Origin: Vandammella animalimorsus
GTDB lineage: Bacteria; Pseudomonadota; Gammaproteobacteria; Burkholderiales; Burkholderiaceae_C
Reading direction: 5' to 3'
NCBI RefSeq assembly: GCF_002285285.1
Contig: NZ_NSJF01000001.1
Location: 728,789 to 792,788 of the forward strand
Length of the DNA stretch: 64,000 bases
The notes under the pieces are model-generated. The model saw only the letters and a program-made list of their open reading frames with translations, had not been told where the DNA came from and did no database searches. Positions 17,057 to 25,666 of the stretch are shown piece by piece (the first letter of the stretch is position 1; every line of letters starts with the position of its first letter). A program made the position numbers and the translations under genes.

Positions 17057-17602
17057 TCAACTGCGCAGCAACACCGCCTGCAGGCCGGCGCACATGGCCG
17101 CCTCGAGCGCCGGGCGGCGCTCGCGCAGCCATTGCAGGCGCTGCGGCGGCAGATCCTGCGGCGCGGTGTGCGCCGGCGCCCAGACCGGCGCGGGGAAATG
17201 CCCATCCCACTCATAGCGGGCAATGATGTGCCAGTGCAGGTGCGGCACCACATTGCCCAGCGAGGCCAGGTTCACCTTGTGCGGCGCAATCACCTCGCGC
17301 ATGGCCCGCTCCACCGCCGCCACGGCCTGCATGCACAGCCACTGCTGCGGCACGGGCAGCTCGCTCCATTCGCGCACGTGCGCCGTCCAGATGATGCGGT
17401 AGAAGGCCTCCAGCCCCGGCTCCTGGGCGTGCACCAGGCGCAGCAGGGGATGGGCAAACACCACGCGCCCGCCGCCTTCCTGGCACAGCGCGCAACCGGG
17501 CGCGCGCTCGCCGGGCGGCGGCAGCTGCAGCAGTTGCGGCTCAAGGCCCCCAGGGCAAGGGGAAGCAGGCTCTCGGGACTCTCGGGTATCACGCATGGTC
17601 AT
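17057..17602 (-). CDS. HIT family protein
   Basis: A 181-residue histidine-triad protein, a class of nucleotide hydrolases and transferases. The motif HLHWHI places His121, His123 and His125 in the HxHxH pattern; upstream are CALCQ (a CxxC zinc-type pair), NLASLGNVVPH and the strand RVVFAHPLLRLVHAQE. The start at 17602 overlaps the 3' end of the AlbA_2 gene by 14 bp, so the two are probably co-transcribed; an ATG two codons later is equally possible. It converges with the NRPS gene. The substrate is not known. Confidence 0.88.
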   Translation of the reverse strand: MTMRDTRESREPASPCPGGLEPQLLQLPPPGERAPGCALCQEGGGRVVFAHPLLRLVHAQEPGLEAFYRIIWTAHVREWSELPVPQQWLCMQAVAAVERAMREVIAPHKVNLASLGNVVPHLHWHIIARYEWDGHFPAPVWAPAHTAPQDLPPQRLQWLRERRPALEAAMCAGLQAVLLRS

Positions 17603-19052
17603 CTTTCAATGAAGCGGCAGGGGTCAGGCGTGCCAAGGCTTTCCGGCCTGCTTCGGTCAAACGGTACTGCTGCAGGCGGCTGTCGGGCTTGTTCGGCACC
17701 GTGTAGGCGATCAGGCCCTGCTCGACCAAAGCCTTGATCGTGCGTTTGAGCGCCCCGGTCTTGGTCTTCAGGCCCAGTCCCAGAGCCAAGGCATTGGCAG
17801 ATGAGGGGCCGGCAGTCAGCAACTGCAATACCCTATCTGACTGGGCCTCTGACTGGGCCTCTGACTGGGCCCCCAGGGGCTCTGGGCCCTGGCGATCGAT
17901 CTGCATAGGCTCTCGCAGGTAAATGCTCAGACGCAGCCCCGTTGCGATCTCGGTGATGACGGGTTCGGGCAGGCCCTGTTCGGCGGCATCGGCAAAGATG
18001 CGGCGCACACCACTGCCCCATTGCTCGATCAGCTGCAACTCACGGAACACGCGGGCAATGACTGGGTTGCGAATCCGGGAGACGCCGTTTTTCATGTCCT
18101 CCACCGTCATGCCCGGCAGCAGCAGGCCCGGACTTTCGATGTCGATGCGGTCGTCGAAGAACGCCACACGGATGGGCGTGCCCCGCTGGGAGTAGTCGCT
18201 GTGCACGAGCGCGTTGACGATGGCCTCGCGCAACATGCCCAGCGGGATGCTCCAAACGTCCTTGCGGCGCATGGCCCCGAACTGGGCGCTCTTGAAGGCA
18301 TGTTTTTTCAGAAACAGCTCGATCGCCGTCACCGCATCGGGCAAGTGTTCGTGGATCTCCGTTTGATCGAAAATTTCCACCTTGTCGCGGCCTCGAAAGC
18401 GACCACACTGCACCCAGGCATCGGGGAAGTACTGCGCACGTGTTTTGCCGAACAACAGCACTGCCCCTTGCGTGGGCACCAGTCGGCCTTGCTCGTGGCG
18501 CAGCAGCTTGAGCGTCGTCAACGCCTTCTCATCCAATATGCGACGAGGCCCGAACCAGCGCTGCGCCGCTTGCAGATCCAGATCCTGCGGGCCCAACTCG
18601 GGCATGGGCAACTCGTCGAATACAACGCCTTGCGCAGCTCGGCCCAACTCAGCCACCAGCTCTGGCCCCGCCTGGCGGCTGCTGGAGCCCAGCCGCACAT
18701 ACACACCCTGCTGCGGGCCCAGTGACTTCAAATAATGCGGACGAGAGTTGCTGGGAAAGACCTCGACCACCAGCACCGTTCGCCCGTCAATGCTGGCCAG
18801 CTCCACCTGGGGCACCAGACGCGGAGCGATCGAGTCTGCAATCAGATTGCAGATCCGCTCTTCCTCATCGAGCGGCTCGGCCACACCAGTCACCTGGCGC
18901 GCGTCATCCACCCCAATCACCAAACGCCCACCGGCCGAATTGGCGAATGCCACCAGTGTCTTGAGCGCATTGCGCGGTGAGCTCAGGTCGCGCTTGAACT
19001 CCAGTGTCTTGCCTTCAGGCTGCAGCAGGAGTTGCTCAATGGCCGTGCTCAT
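17589..19052 (-). CDS. AlbA_2/Schlafen-type ATP-binding transcriptional regulator-like protein
   Basis: A 487-residue protein. Residues about 10-130 are an AlbA_2 (Schlafen-like) domain: GKTLEFKRDLS, LVAFANSAGGRLVIGVDD and the GVYVRLGSSSRQA end. A region like the C-terminal HATPase_c_4 part follows (REAIVNALVHSDYSQRGTPIRVAFFDDRIDIESPG, GSGVRRIF). The C-terminal 80 residues look like a winged helix (NALALGLGLKTKTGALKRTIKALVEQGLIAY). Such proteins are annotated as putative transcriptional regulators or DNA-binding proteins, and some occur in defence or toxin contexts; the function here is not established. A three-unit 12-bp repeat encodes AQSE repeats before the winged helix. Confidence 0.83.
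   Translation of the reverse strand: MSTAIEQLLLQPEGKTLEFKRDLSSPRNALKTLVAFANSAGGRLVIGVDDARQVTGVAEPLDEEERICNLIADSIAPRLVPQVELASIDGRTVLVVEVFPSNSRPHYLKSLGPQQGVYVRLGSSSRQAGPELVAELGRAAQGVVFDELPMPELGPQDLDLQAAQRWFGPRRILDEKALTTLKLLRHEQGRLVPTQGAVLLFGKTRAQYFPDAWVQCGRFRGRDKVEIFDQTEIHEHLPDAVTAIELFLKKHAFKSAQFGAMRRKDVWSIPLGMLREAIVNALVHSDYSQRGTPIRVAFFDDRIDIESPGLLLPGMTVEDMKNGVSRIRNPVIARVFRELQLIEQWGSGVRRIFADAAEQGLPEPVITEIATGLRLSIYLREPMQIDRQGPEPLGAQSEAQSEAQSDRVLQLLTAGPSSANALALGLGLKTKTGALKRTIKALVEQGLIAYTVPNKPDSRLQQYRLTEAGRKALARLTPAASLKDDHA
17836..17871 (+). repeat. 12-bp tandem repeat in the AlbA_2 gene
   Basis: Three identical units of TCTGACTGGGCC, encoding AQSE repeats on the minus strand. They lie in the linker before the C-terminal winged helix, so copy-number changes would stay in frame and only alter linker length. 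Confidence 0.9.
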
Positions 19053-19265
19053 GCCCGTTGTCCTCGCCCTTGGCCTTCAGCCCGAGGTTTCAACATCGCG
19101 AAAGATCTGGGGAAGTTCATCTGTATTTCAGGCCTTGGATGCTGTGCTGGAGGCAGACTGTAATGGATTGGCCTGATTGGATGCGCTTCACAGGCTCTAA
19201 GATTGCCCATTTCACACCGAGCATTGTTTTTTGAGCAGGTGCCTGCCGCCACGCCACTTTCTGCC

Positions 19266-20045
19266 ATGCGCCTTCACGACACACCCCCACGGCAAACGCC
19301 CAGCATCCAGGTCTTCGAGCGCATGTACGCCATCCTGGATTTTCTGGCCAGCCACGCCCAGGCCATCTCCCTGAAAGAGATCAGCGAGGCCACTGGGCTG
19401 CACCCTTCGACCGCGCACCGCATCCTCAACGATCTGGTCATCGGGCGGCTGGTGGAGCGGCCCGAGGCCGGCAGCTACCGCCTGGGGCTGCGCCTGCTGG
19501 AGCTGGGCAATCTGGTCAAGGCGCGGCTGAGCGTGCGCGACGTGGCCTTGCCGCTGATGCGCGAGCTGCACCGCAGCACGCAGCAGGCCATCAACCTGTC
19601 CATCCACCAGGGCGATGAGATCGTCTACATCGAGCGCGCTTTCAGCGAGCGCTCGGGCATGCAGGTGGTGCGCGCCATTGGCGGCCATGCGCCGCTGCAC
19701 CTGACATCTACCGGCAAGCTGTTCCTGGCCGCGCAGGAGCCGCACTGGGTGCGCGCCTACGCTGCACGCACCGGCCTGGCAGGCAATACGCGCAACAGCA
19801 TCACCAAGCTGGACGTGCTCGAGCGCGAGCTGCACCGCGTGCGCCAAAGCGGTCTGGCGCAAGACCGCGAGGAGCTGGAGCTGGGCGTGAACTGCATTGC
19901 TGCGGGCATCTACGATGACCAGGGCAAGCTGGTGGCCGGCCTGTCCATCTCCGCGCCCAGCGGCCGACTGGAAGAAAGCTGGGTGCCCAGGCTGCAGACC
20001 ACGGCCAGCAAAATCTCCGCTGCGCTGGGCCAGCCCGGCCACTGA
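19266..20045 (+). CDS. IclR family transcriptional regulator
   Basis: A 259-residue regulator. An N-terminal winged helix (about residues 15-75: FERMYAILDFLASHAQAISLKEISEATGLHPSTAHRILNDLV) is followed by the IclR effector domain (LGLRLLELGNLVKARLSVRDVALPLMRELHRSTQQAINLSIHQGDEIVYIERAFS, HLTSTGKLFLA, RQSGLAQDREELELGVNCIAAGIYDDQGKLVAGLSISAP). The ATG at 19266 is chosen; the frame is open upstream only from a TTG at 19203. IclR proteins usually control nearby catabolic or transport genes, but the neighbour is a SUKH-like gene, so the target is not clear. Confidence 0.92.
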   Translation: MRLHDTPPRQTPSIQVFERMYAILDFLASHAQAISLKEISEATGLHPSTAHRILNDLVIGRLVERPEAGSYRLGLRLLELGNLVKARLSVRDVALPLMRELHRSTQQAINLSIHQGDEIVYIERAFSERSGMQVVRAIGGHAPLHLTSTGKLFLAAQEPHWVRAYAARTGLAGNTRNSITKLDVLERELHRVRQSGLAQDREELELGVNCIAAGIYDDQGKLVAGLSISAPSGRLEESWVPRLQTTASKISAALGQPGH

Positions 20046-20138
20046 GTCAGCGCCCGTCAAAACCCCTGCACGGCGGGCAAGCGCGCGGATCGGGGCGATC
20101 TGCTTGCGTTGCAAAGCCTCGCCATAGCCGCTGTACTC

Positions 20139-20202
20139 TGCGCCTTGCGGCCCATCCCAAACCATTTCTTGCCCACTCGCCCCGAGATCTCGCACAGGTT
20201 CT
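20139..20202 (+). repeat. Interspersed repeat, copy 1
   Basis: The segment containing TGCGCCTTGCGG, CCCAAACCATTTCTTGCCCAC and CCGAGATCTCGCACAGGTTCT aligns with the segment at about 61783-61845 (TGCGCCTTGCCG, CCCAAACCGCTTCTCGCCCAC, CCGAGATCGCGAACAGGCTCT) at roughly three of four positions. It is just upstream of the SUKH-like gene start at 20208. Confidence 0.5.
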
Positions 20203-20207
20203 GAGCC

Positions 20208-21446
20208 ATGACGCCCACGCCCACCTCAAGCCCTGCCACGCCGGTCGGCGAGCCGCTGCTCGAACAGCTGGCCCGGCAGGCCGCGCACAAAAGCCCCTTC
20301 TGGCTGCTCGACCAGCTGCACCAGCAGCTGCAGGCGCAGCAGGCCCAGGGGCCGCTGCAGCCGGCCTGGCAGGGCTGGTGGGATTTGCTGCGCTTTTGCC
20401 TGGGCAGGCAGTCCATCGCCCTCTGGCTGGCGCACGAGCGCGCAGCGCTGCAGCGCATCCAGGCCCTGGCCGCGCTGGCCGGGCAGGAGATGCTGGCCGA
20501 CATCCTCAGCCAGGCACTGCAAGGCCAGGCCCAGCCGCCACTGACCATCACCTTCAGCCAACTCGGCCACGAAGACCTGCACTTCAGCACCCAGGCCACC
20601 GAGCAGGAACATTTCGACGGCCAGGACTGGGCCGGCACCGACGCCGCCATCGACCTGCATGGCGAAGCCTTTGCCCACACCGTGGCGCACCTGCTGCGCG
20701 ATGAATTGGCCCAGCTGCCCTGGCCCGCCGCCATCACTGCCAGCGCCCACGCTACGCTCGCCACTGGCGGCGCGGATGCCCACGCCCCCCAGCTGCAAAC
20801 GCCACCCCACCCGCAGAGGCTGCAGGGCGATGGCCCCGGCCAGCCGCCAGCCCTGCACGCCATCATCGAAGCGCACCAAGGCCTGGCGCTGCAGGCATTG
20901 GCCGATGGCGCCAGCAGCTGGCTACCCATGCAACACCACAGCCAGCCCGCGCCCGAGCCGGATTTGCTGGAGTTCTACCAAGCCCTGTGGGGCGCGCCTC
21001 TGAGCAGTCTGCTGGCCGCCTACGCCAGCCACAACGGCGCGCGCCTGTTCTGCCACGGCGATACCGTCGGGCTGGAGCTCTTTGCCATTGAGCAATGGCC
21101 CCAGCAACAGGCCCACATGCTGCAAGCGGCGCGCCAGCACGGCTGGCCCGAGCAGCCAGATGCGCTACCCGACTGGCTGCACAGCGCCGTGTGCTTTGCC
21201 CAGTGCGGCATGGAGCGCGAATACTGGATCCTGCCCACGCAAGGGCCGCTGGCCGGCTGCGTGCTGCTGTCGGAGACGGACGCCCTCGCCGGCCACCGGC
21301 GCTTTGCCGATGCGGCCAGCTTCTTCCAGACCCTGCTGCACGCGCCGGCGCGCATCCTGGGCGCCAGCGGCAATCTGCGCTACCGCAAAGGCGCGGCGCT
21401 GCTGGAGCCGCGCGTGCGCGCCACGGCCTTGGGCGGCATGCCGTAG
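20208..21446 (+). CDS. Hypothetical protein with SMI1/KNR4 (SUKH)-like C-terminal region
   Basis: A 412-residue protein of uncertain function. Residues 1-250 are Gln/Ala/Leu-rich and helical with no domain recognised. The C-terminal part (about 260-390: ALWGAPLSSLLAAYASHNGARLFCHGDTVGLELFAIEQWPQQQ followed by AGCVLLSETDALAGHRRFADAASFFQTLL) resembles the SUKH superfamily, often immunity proteins or scaffolds, but the match is by eye only. It converges with the AraC gene, overlapping its 3' end by 67 bp. The start ATG at 20208 follows a repeat segment and no clear ribosome site is seen. Confidence 0.6.
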   Translation: MTPTPTSSPATPVGEPLLEQLARQAAHKSPFWLLDQLHQQLQAQQAQGPLQPAWQGWWDLLRFCLGRQSIALWLAHERAALQRIQALAALAGQEMLADILSQALQGQAQPPLTITFSQLGHEDLHFSTQATEQEHFDGQDWAGTDAAIDLHGEAFAHTVAHLLRDELAQLPWPAAITASAHATLATGGADAHAPQLQTPPHPQRLQGDGPGQPPALHAIIEAHQGLALQALADGASSWLPMQHHSQPAPEPDLLEFYQALWGAPLSSLLAAYASHNGARLFCHGDTVGLELFAIEQWPQQQAHMLQAARQHGWPEQPDALPDWLHSAVCFAQCGMEREYWILPTQGPLAGCVLLSETDALAGHRRFADAASFFQTLLHAPARILGASGNLRYRKGAALLEPRVRATALGGMP

Positions 21447-22429
21447 TAGCGCTCAAAGGCGGCGCTGAAGCTGGAGGGATGCTGGTAGCCCACGCGGTAG
21501 GCGACGGTGGAGACGTACAGCCCCTGCTCCAGCAGCTCCCGGGCTTTTTCCATGCGGATGGCGGTCAGCATGCGGTAGGCGCTGGTGCCAAACAGCGCCC
21601 GAAAGCCCCGCTTGAGCTGGCATTCGCTCAAACCCACGGCCGTGCACAGGTAGCCGATGCTCAGCGGCTGGGCATACTGCTGCATCAGCAGCTCGCGGGC
21701 GCGCAGCAGGCGGTCTTGCTCACTGCCGCGCAAACGGCGCGCAGGGGCCGTGGCATTGGCCGTGGCTGCTGCGCCGCTTGGCAGATGCCGCAGCAGCTCG
21801 GCCAGCAGGCTGAGGCTGGCGATGTGCCACTGCAAGGGGCTGGGCGCGGGCATGGTCGAATTCACCCCCAGGGATGCGCGGCTTTGCGCGCGCAGGTGCA
21901 GCAGGCGCTGGGCCAGATGCTGGGCCGCGCCATCGCTGCGGCCAAAGAACAGCAGCCGCGCCTGCTCGGCCTGCGCCATATCGGCCAGCGCGGCTTGCAG
22001 GCCGTACTGGTGCAAGGCGCGCTCCTGCACCAGCAGGCGCAACTGGCGGGTGGTCTGCCCGGCGGGGAAATGCCTTTGCCCCTGCACGTGGGCAAAGGCG
22101 CTGATGGTGCTGTGCCCGCTGGCGAAGTCAAAGCGCTGGCCTGCGCCATCGAGGGTGAAGGAATGCCCTTGCAGGCCCAGCGTCAAGATCAGCACGCGCC
22201 CGGCGTGGGATTGCTCGCTGCGCTGCACCAGATCGCGGCGGGGCGCGTAGTGCGAATAGGCCAGCGTCAGCCCATCGGCCACGGGCAGGAACTCGCTGTA
22301 GCACTCGCCCGCCTGTGGCGGCAGCGCCTGGCGCTGCCAGCCGCGCGCCCTGGCCGCGCCGTCTGGGCTGGTGATGGCGTTGTCTTCGATGGGCCTTGCG
22401 GCGCTGGCGGTTGCGGCGGGTTCTGGCAT
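21380..22429 (-). CDS. AraC family regulator, PchR type
   Basis: A 349-residue regulator with an N-terminal sensor region like PchR (GECYSEFLPVADGLTLAYSHYAPRRDLV, FTLDGAGQRFDFASGHSTISAF) and a C-terminal AraC DNA-binding domain (SIGYLCTAVGLSECQLKRGFRALFGTSAYRMLTAIRMEKARELLEQGLYVSTVAYRVGYQHPSSFSAAFERYYG). The ATG at 22429 is chosen over a GTG 15 codons upstream because AAGGA lies 7 bases before it. PchR-type proteins bind a ferric siderophore and activate receptor and biosynthesis genes. It is divergent from the FyuA-like receptor gene, with a duplicated 20-bp motif and a Fur box in the 166-bp spacer, so it probably activates that receptor operon. Confidence 0.87.
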   Translation of the reverse strand: MPEPAATASAARPIEDNAITSPDGAARARGWQRQALPPQAGECYSEFLPVADGLTLAYSHYAPRRDLVQRSEQSHAGRVLILTLGLQGHSFTLDGAGQRFDFASGHSTISAFAHVQGQRHFPAGQTTRQLRLLVQERALHQYGLQAALADMAQAEQARLLFFGRSDGAAQHLAQRLLHLRAQSRASLGVNSTMPAPSPLQWHIASLSLLAELLRHLPSGAAATANATAPARRLRGSEQDRLLRARELLMQQYAQPLSIGYLCTAVGLSECQLKRGFRALFGTSAYRMLTAIRMEKARELLEQGLYVSTVAYRVGYQHPSSFSAAFERYYGMPPKAVARTRGSSSAAPLR

Positions 22430-22489
22430 GGCGTCGTCCTTGGCTTGTGGCTTTGGGTGCCTGAGCCTTGGCACGCGGGAGCCTGACAG

Positions 22490-22530
22490 TCCGGATTGCC
22501 TATGTCTTGCTCCGGAATGCCTATGTTTTG
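22490..22530 (+). promoter_or_regulatory. Two 20-bp direct repeats at 21-bp spacing, likely AraC-type operator
   Basis: TCCGGATTGCCTATGTCTTG (22490-22509) and TCCGGAATGCCTATGTTTTG (22511-22530) agree at 18 of 20 bases, in tandem with a 21-bp period, two DNA turns. This is the layout of AraC/PchR-family binding sites. They lie between the AraC gene and the TonB receptor gene, directly before the Fur-like box. Confidence 0.7.
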
Positions 22531-22532
22531 AA

Positions 22533-22547
22533 TGAGAGCAATTCTCA
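22533..22547 (+). promoter_or_regulatory. Fur-like box upstream of the TonB receptor operon
   Basis: TGAGAGCAATTCTCA is an inverted repeat (TGAGA-N5-TCTCA) matching 11 of 14 defined bases of the Fur 7-1-7 consensus TGATAATNATTATCA. It starts 3 bp after the tandem operator repeats and ends 48 bp before the receptor start codon, the position expected for iron repression at a promoter. Confidence 0.65.
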
Positions 22548-22595
22548 CAAAAAATTTACAGTGCCCAGGCACAAAAACGCCTTTCGGAGCACGAC

Positions 22596-24593
22596 ATGAG
22601 AACCCGTTTTTCCCGCTGGCCCAGCGCCCTGCCGCTGGCGCTGGCCTTGCCTGCCACAGCCCTGGCCCAGGGCGCGGCTGCCCCGGCGCAGTTGCCCGCC
22701 ATCATCGTCACCGCCGACAAAACGCCGCAGGCGCTGGAGCAAACGCCCGCCAGCGTGGCCGTGCTCGATGCGCTGGACGTGCAGGCCGACAACCTGCACA
22801 GCCTGAGCCAGCTCGAAGGGCGTGCGCCGGGCCTGTCCTTCCAGCCCTTTGGCCAGGCGGGCCTGAATGCGCCAGTGCTGCGCGGGCTGACGGCCAACTT
22901 CAACAGCTTTGCCACCTCGGCGCTGCTCCTGGTCGATGGCGTGCCCACGCCCACGGCGCAGGGCTTTGAGGACGCGCTGCTGGATGTGGCGCGCATCGAA
23001 GTGCTGCGCGGCCCGCAATCGACGCTGTACGGGGCCAACGCCCAGGCCGGGGTGATCGCCATCCACAGCCAACCCATCGATGGCACGCCGCGCACCCGCG
23101 TGGCCGCCGAGCTGGGCAGCCGCAATTTGCGGCGCGCGCAGTTCGCGCTCAGCCGGCCTGTGGTCGAGGGCCAGCTTTACGCCAGCATCGCCGCCAGCGC
23201 CATGCGCCAGCAGGGCTTCATCCGCAACCAGCACACGGGCGGGCGGGACGACGCACGCCAAAACAGCCAGCTGAAGCTGGGCCTGCGCTGGACGCCCACG
23301 GCCCACACCGAGGCCGTGCTGCGCTACGCGCGACAGGACTACGACGACGGCGCCAACCGCTGGGGCAGCCCGCGCCAGCCGCGCGCGCAGGTGGCCTCGG
23401 GCACGCCCGGCTGGAACCGCTCAGGCGGGCAATCGCTGTCGCTGCACGCCACGCACGATGGGCGCGCGGGCCTGCGCTGGCATGCCATCACGGCCTGGAG
23501 CCGTTTTTCCGACCACACGCAGCAGGACACGGACTTCGGCCCGGCCGATGCACTGCACGTCGGCCGCGACAACCGGCTGCGCACGCTCTCGCAGGAATTG
23601 CGGCTGGAAGGCCAGCTGGGCCAGGCCCAATGGCTGGGCGGCCTCTACCTTGCGCAAGACCGCCACCGCCTGCACTACCGCAGCCAGCGCATGGGCCAGC
23701 TCGACCAGCCGCGCTCGCAGATGAACAAGCGCACGCTGGCCTGGTTCACGCACTGGAGCCTGCCTTTGAGCGAGCGCTGGAGCCTGGCCGCTGGCGCACG
23801 CATCGAGCAGCAGCGCGCCCGCATCACGCCGCAGGGCCAGGCGGCGCGGCAGCAGTCTTGGCGCCACCTCTCGCCCAAACTGGCGCTGCAATACCAACTG
23901 CGGCCACAGCAGCAGTGGTATGCCAGCGTCAGCCGGGGCGTGCGCAGCGGCGGCTTCAATGCCTTGTCGGTGGCCACCGACCACGCGCCCTTCGCGCCGG
24001 AGACGAGCTGGTCCTACGAAACTGGCCTCAAGGGCTGGGCGCTGGACAAGCGCCTGCGCTACACACTGGCGCTCTACCACATGCGCATCGGCGACATGCA
24101 GGTGATGCAAATGCCCAGGCCGGGCTTCATGTACCTGACCAATGCCGCCAGCGCGCGCTCCCAGGGGCTGGAGTGGGATCTGGACTATTTGCTCGGCGGG
24201 GGCTGGCAACTCAAGGCCGGGCTGGCCGCCAACCGCACGCGCTTTGCGCGCTTCGTCGATGGCGCAGCCGACTACAGCGGCCGGCGCAATCCCTTTGCGC
24301 CGCGCCTGAGCGGCCATGCCAGCCTGCGCTACGACGCGCCGCAGGGCTGGTACGCCCAAGCCGGCCTGACGGGCAGCAGCAAGGTCTATCTGGATGCCGC
24401 CAACCGCCACCAGCGCCGTGGCCACGTGCTGCTCAACCTGGCTGCCGGCTACCAGCGCGGCCCGTGGGAGATCAGCGCCCATGTGCGCAATGCCGGCAAC
24501 ACCGCCTACGACGCCGTGGGCTATCAGAACGGCTTTGTCACCGTCTACAGCCCGCCGCGCGAAATCGGCCTGCGCCTGAGCTGGCAGCATTGA
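22596..24593 (+). CDS. FyuA-like TonB-dependent siderophore receptor
   Basis: A 665-residue outer membrane receptor. A signal peptide ends near ALPATALAQG; a likely TonB box is PAIIVTADK (about residues 34-42). The plug domain has LSQLEGRAPGLSFQPFGQAG, VLRGLTANFNSFATSALLLVDGVPT and IEVLRGPQSTLYGANAQAGVIAI. The 22-strand barrel ends in IGLRLSWQH rather than a terminal phenylalanine. The sequence resembles the yersiniabactin receptor FyuA (SRGVRSGGFNAL, RSQGLEWDLDY). GGAG lies 6 bases before the start. It is the first gene of a tight group with a methyltransferase (8 bp) and a permease (6 bp). The cognate siderophore is unknown. Confidence 0.9.
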   Translation: MRTRFSRWPSALPLALALPATALAQGAAAPAQLPAIIVTADKTPQALEQTPASVAVLDALDVQADNLHSLSQLEGRAPGLSFQPFGQAGLNAPVLRGLTANFNSFATSALLLVDGVPTPTAQGFEDALLDVARIEVLRGPQSTLYGANAQAGVIAIHSQPIDGTPRTRVAAELGSRNLRRAQFALSRPVVEGQLYASIAASAMRQQGFIRNQHTGGRDDARQNSQLKLGLRWTPTAHTEAVLRYARQDYDDGANRWGSPRQPRAQVASGTPGWNRSGGQSLSLHATHDGRAGLRWHAITAWSRFSDHTQQDTDFGPADALHVGRDNRLRTLSQELRLEGQLGQAQWLGGLYLAQDRHRLHYRSQRMGQLDQPRSQMNKRTLAWFTHWSLPLSERWSLAAGARIEQQRARITPQGQAARQQSWRHLSPKLALQYQLRPQQQWYASVSRGVRSGGFNALSVATDHAPFAPETSWSYETGLKGWALDKRLRYTLALYHMRIGDMQVMQMPRPGFMYLTNAASARSQGLEWDLDYLLGGGWQLKAGLAANRTRFARFVDGAADYSGRRNPFAPRLSGHASLRYDAPQGWYAQAGLTGSSKVYLDAANRHQRRGHVLLNLAAGYQRGPWEISAHVRNAGNTAYDAVGYQNGFVTVYSPPREIGLRLSWQH

Positions 24594-24601
24594 GGCGCGC
24601 G

Positions 24602-25660
24602 ATGTCCTGGCATGCCCCTTTGCACAACAACCCCTTGCCATCGCTGTGGGCCATGGCCGCCGCCCCCATGCAGGCCAACGCACTGGAGCAGGCGCTGGAG
24701 CTGGGCCTGCTGCCCCTGCTGCGCCAGCCCCTGCCAGCCGATGCCGTGGCCCAGCGCCTGGCGCTGGCCCCCAAGGCCACTGCCTTGTGGCTGGAGCTTT
24801 TGTGGAGCATGGGCTGGCTGGCCCGGCACGAGCGCGCCGCCCAGCCTGGCGCGCCGCTGTACGTGGCATCGCCCCAGGCGCAGCGCTGGCTGACCGAGGG
24901 CAGCGGCGAGAACATCGCCCAGGCCTGGTTGTTTCGCATGCGCTTTCTGCGCCAGTTCGCCGCGCAATGGCCTGCGCTGCTGCGCCACGGCGGCAACGCC
25001 CCCGCTGCCGCGCCCGCGCCCTTGACCACCTGGGGCGAAGCCGCGCGCCAGCACATCGCGCAAGAGCAGCAGGCCATCACCGCGCCGGCCGCCCTGGCCT
25101 TGCTCGACACCCTGCCCGCGCTGCCCGGGCGCGGCCACTTTCTCGACCTGGGCGGCGGGCCGGGCTGGGTTGCCATCGCCCTGGCGCAGCGCCTGCCCGG
25201 CTGGCAGGGCACGGTGTGCGACCAGGCCGAAGCGGTGACCGTGGCACAGGACAACATTCAGGCCGCGGGCCTCGCCACCCGGCTGCGCGCCCAAGCCTGT
25301 GATCTGAATGAGGACTTTCCCGCGTTGGCGGGGGAAGAGGGCTACGGCCTGATCTGGTGCTCGGCCCTGCTGCACTTTCTGCGCGATCCCTTGGCGCTGC
25401 TGCGTCAGGCCCGCGCCGCACTCCGGCCCGGTGGCCTGTTGCTGCTGGCCCATGCCGAACAGACCCGCCACGCCGAACTGGCGGCCCAAACCCTGCCCTT
25501 TTACGGCCCCCTGGCCCTGCGCGGCCAATACCTGCCGCAGGAAGGCGAAATCCCCCGCCTGATGGCGCAGGCAGGCCTGACGGACATCCAAACCCTGGGC
25601 CTGGCTGCCTTGCCCATGGCCCCGGTCTGGGTACATGCAGGCCGCGCCCCTCTGAGCTGA
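24602..25660 (+). CDS. SAM-dependent methyltransferase in the siderophore operon
   Basis: A 352-residue class I methyltransferase with a helical N-terminal, winged-helix-like dimerisation region (LEQALELGLLPLLRQPLPADAVAQRLALAPKATALWLELLWSMGWLARH) like small-molecule O-methyltransferases. The SAM-binding motif I is FLDLGGGPGWVAIALAQRLPGW (about residues 180-201), then the acidic VCDQAEAV, and LIWCSALLHFLRDPLALLRQARAALRPGGLLLLAH as motifs III-IV. It starts 8 bp after the receptor stop and ends 6 bp before the permease gene. Its substrate may be the siderophore or a precursor, which is inference from position. Confidence 0.83.
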   Translation: MSWHAPLHNNPLPSLWAMAAAPMQANALEQALELGLLPLLRQPLPADAVAQRLALAPKATALWLELLWSMGWLARHERAAQPGAPLYVASPQAQRWLTEGSGENIAQAWLFRMRFLRQFAAQWPALLRHGGNAPAAAPAPLTTWGEAARQHIAQEQQAITAPAALALLDTLPALPGRGHFLDLGGGPGWVAIALAQRLPGWQGTVCDQAEAVTVAQDNIQAAGLATRLRAQACDLNEDFPALAGEEGYGLIWCSALLHFLRDPLALLRQARAALRPGGLLLLAHAEQTRHAELAAQTLPFYGPLALRGQYLPQEGEIPRLMAQAGLTDIQTLGLAALPMAPVWVHAGRAPLS

Positions 25661-25666
25661 AATCCC

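Noticed and set aside
14533..17253. 906-codon minus-strand frame over the NRPS and HIT genes
   Set aside because: Antisense shadow of the adenylation, carrier and thioesterase domains.
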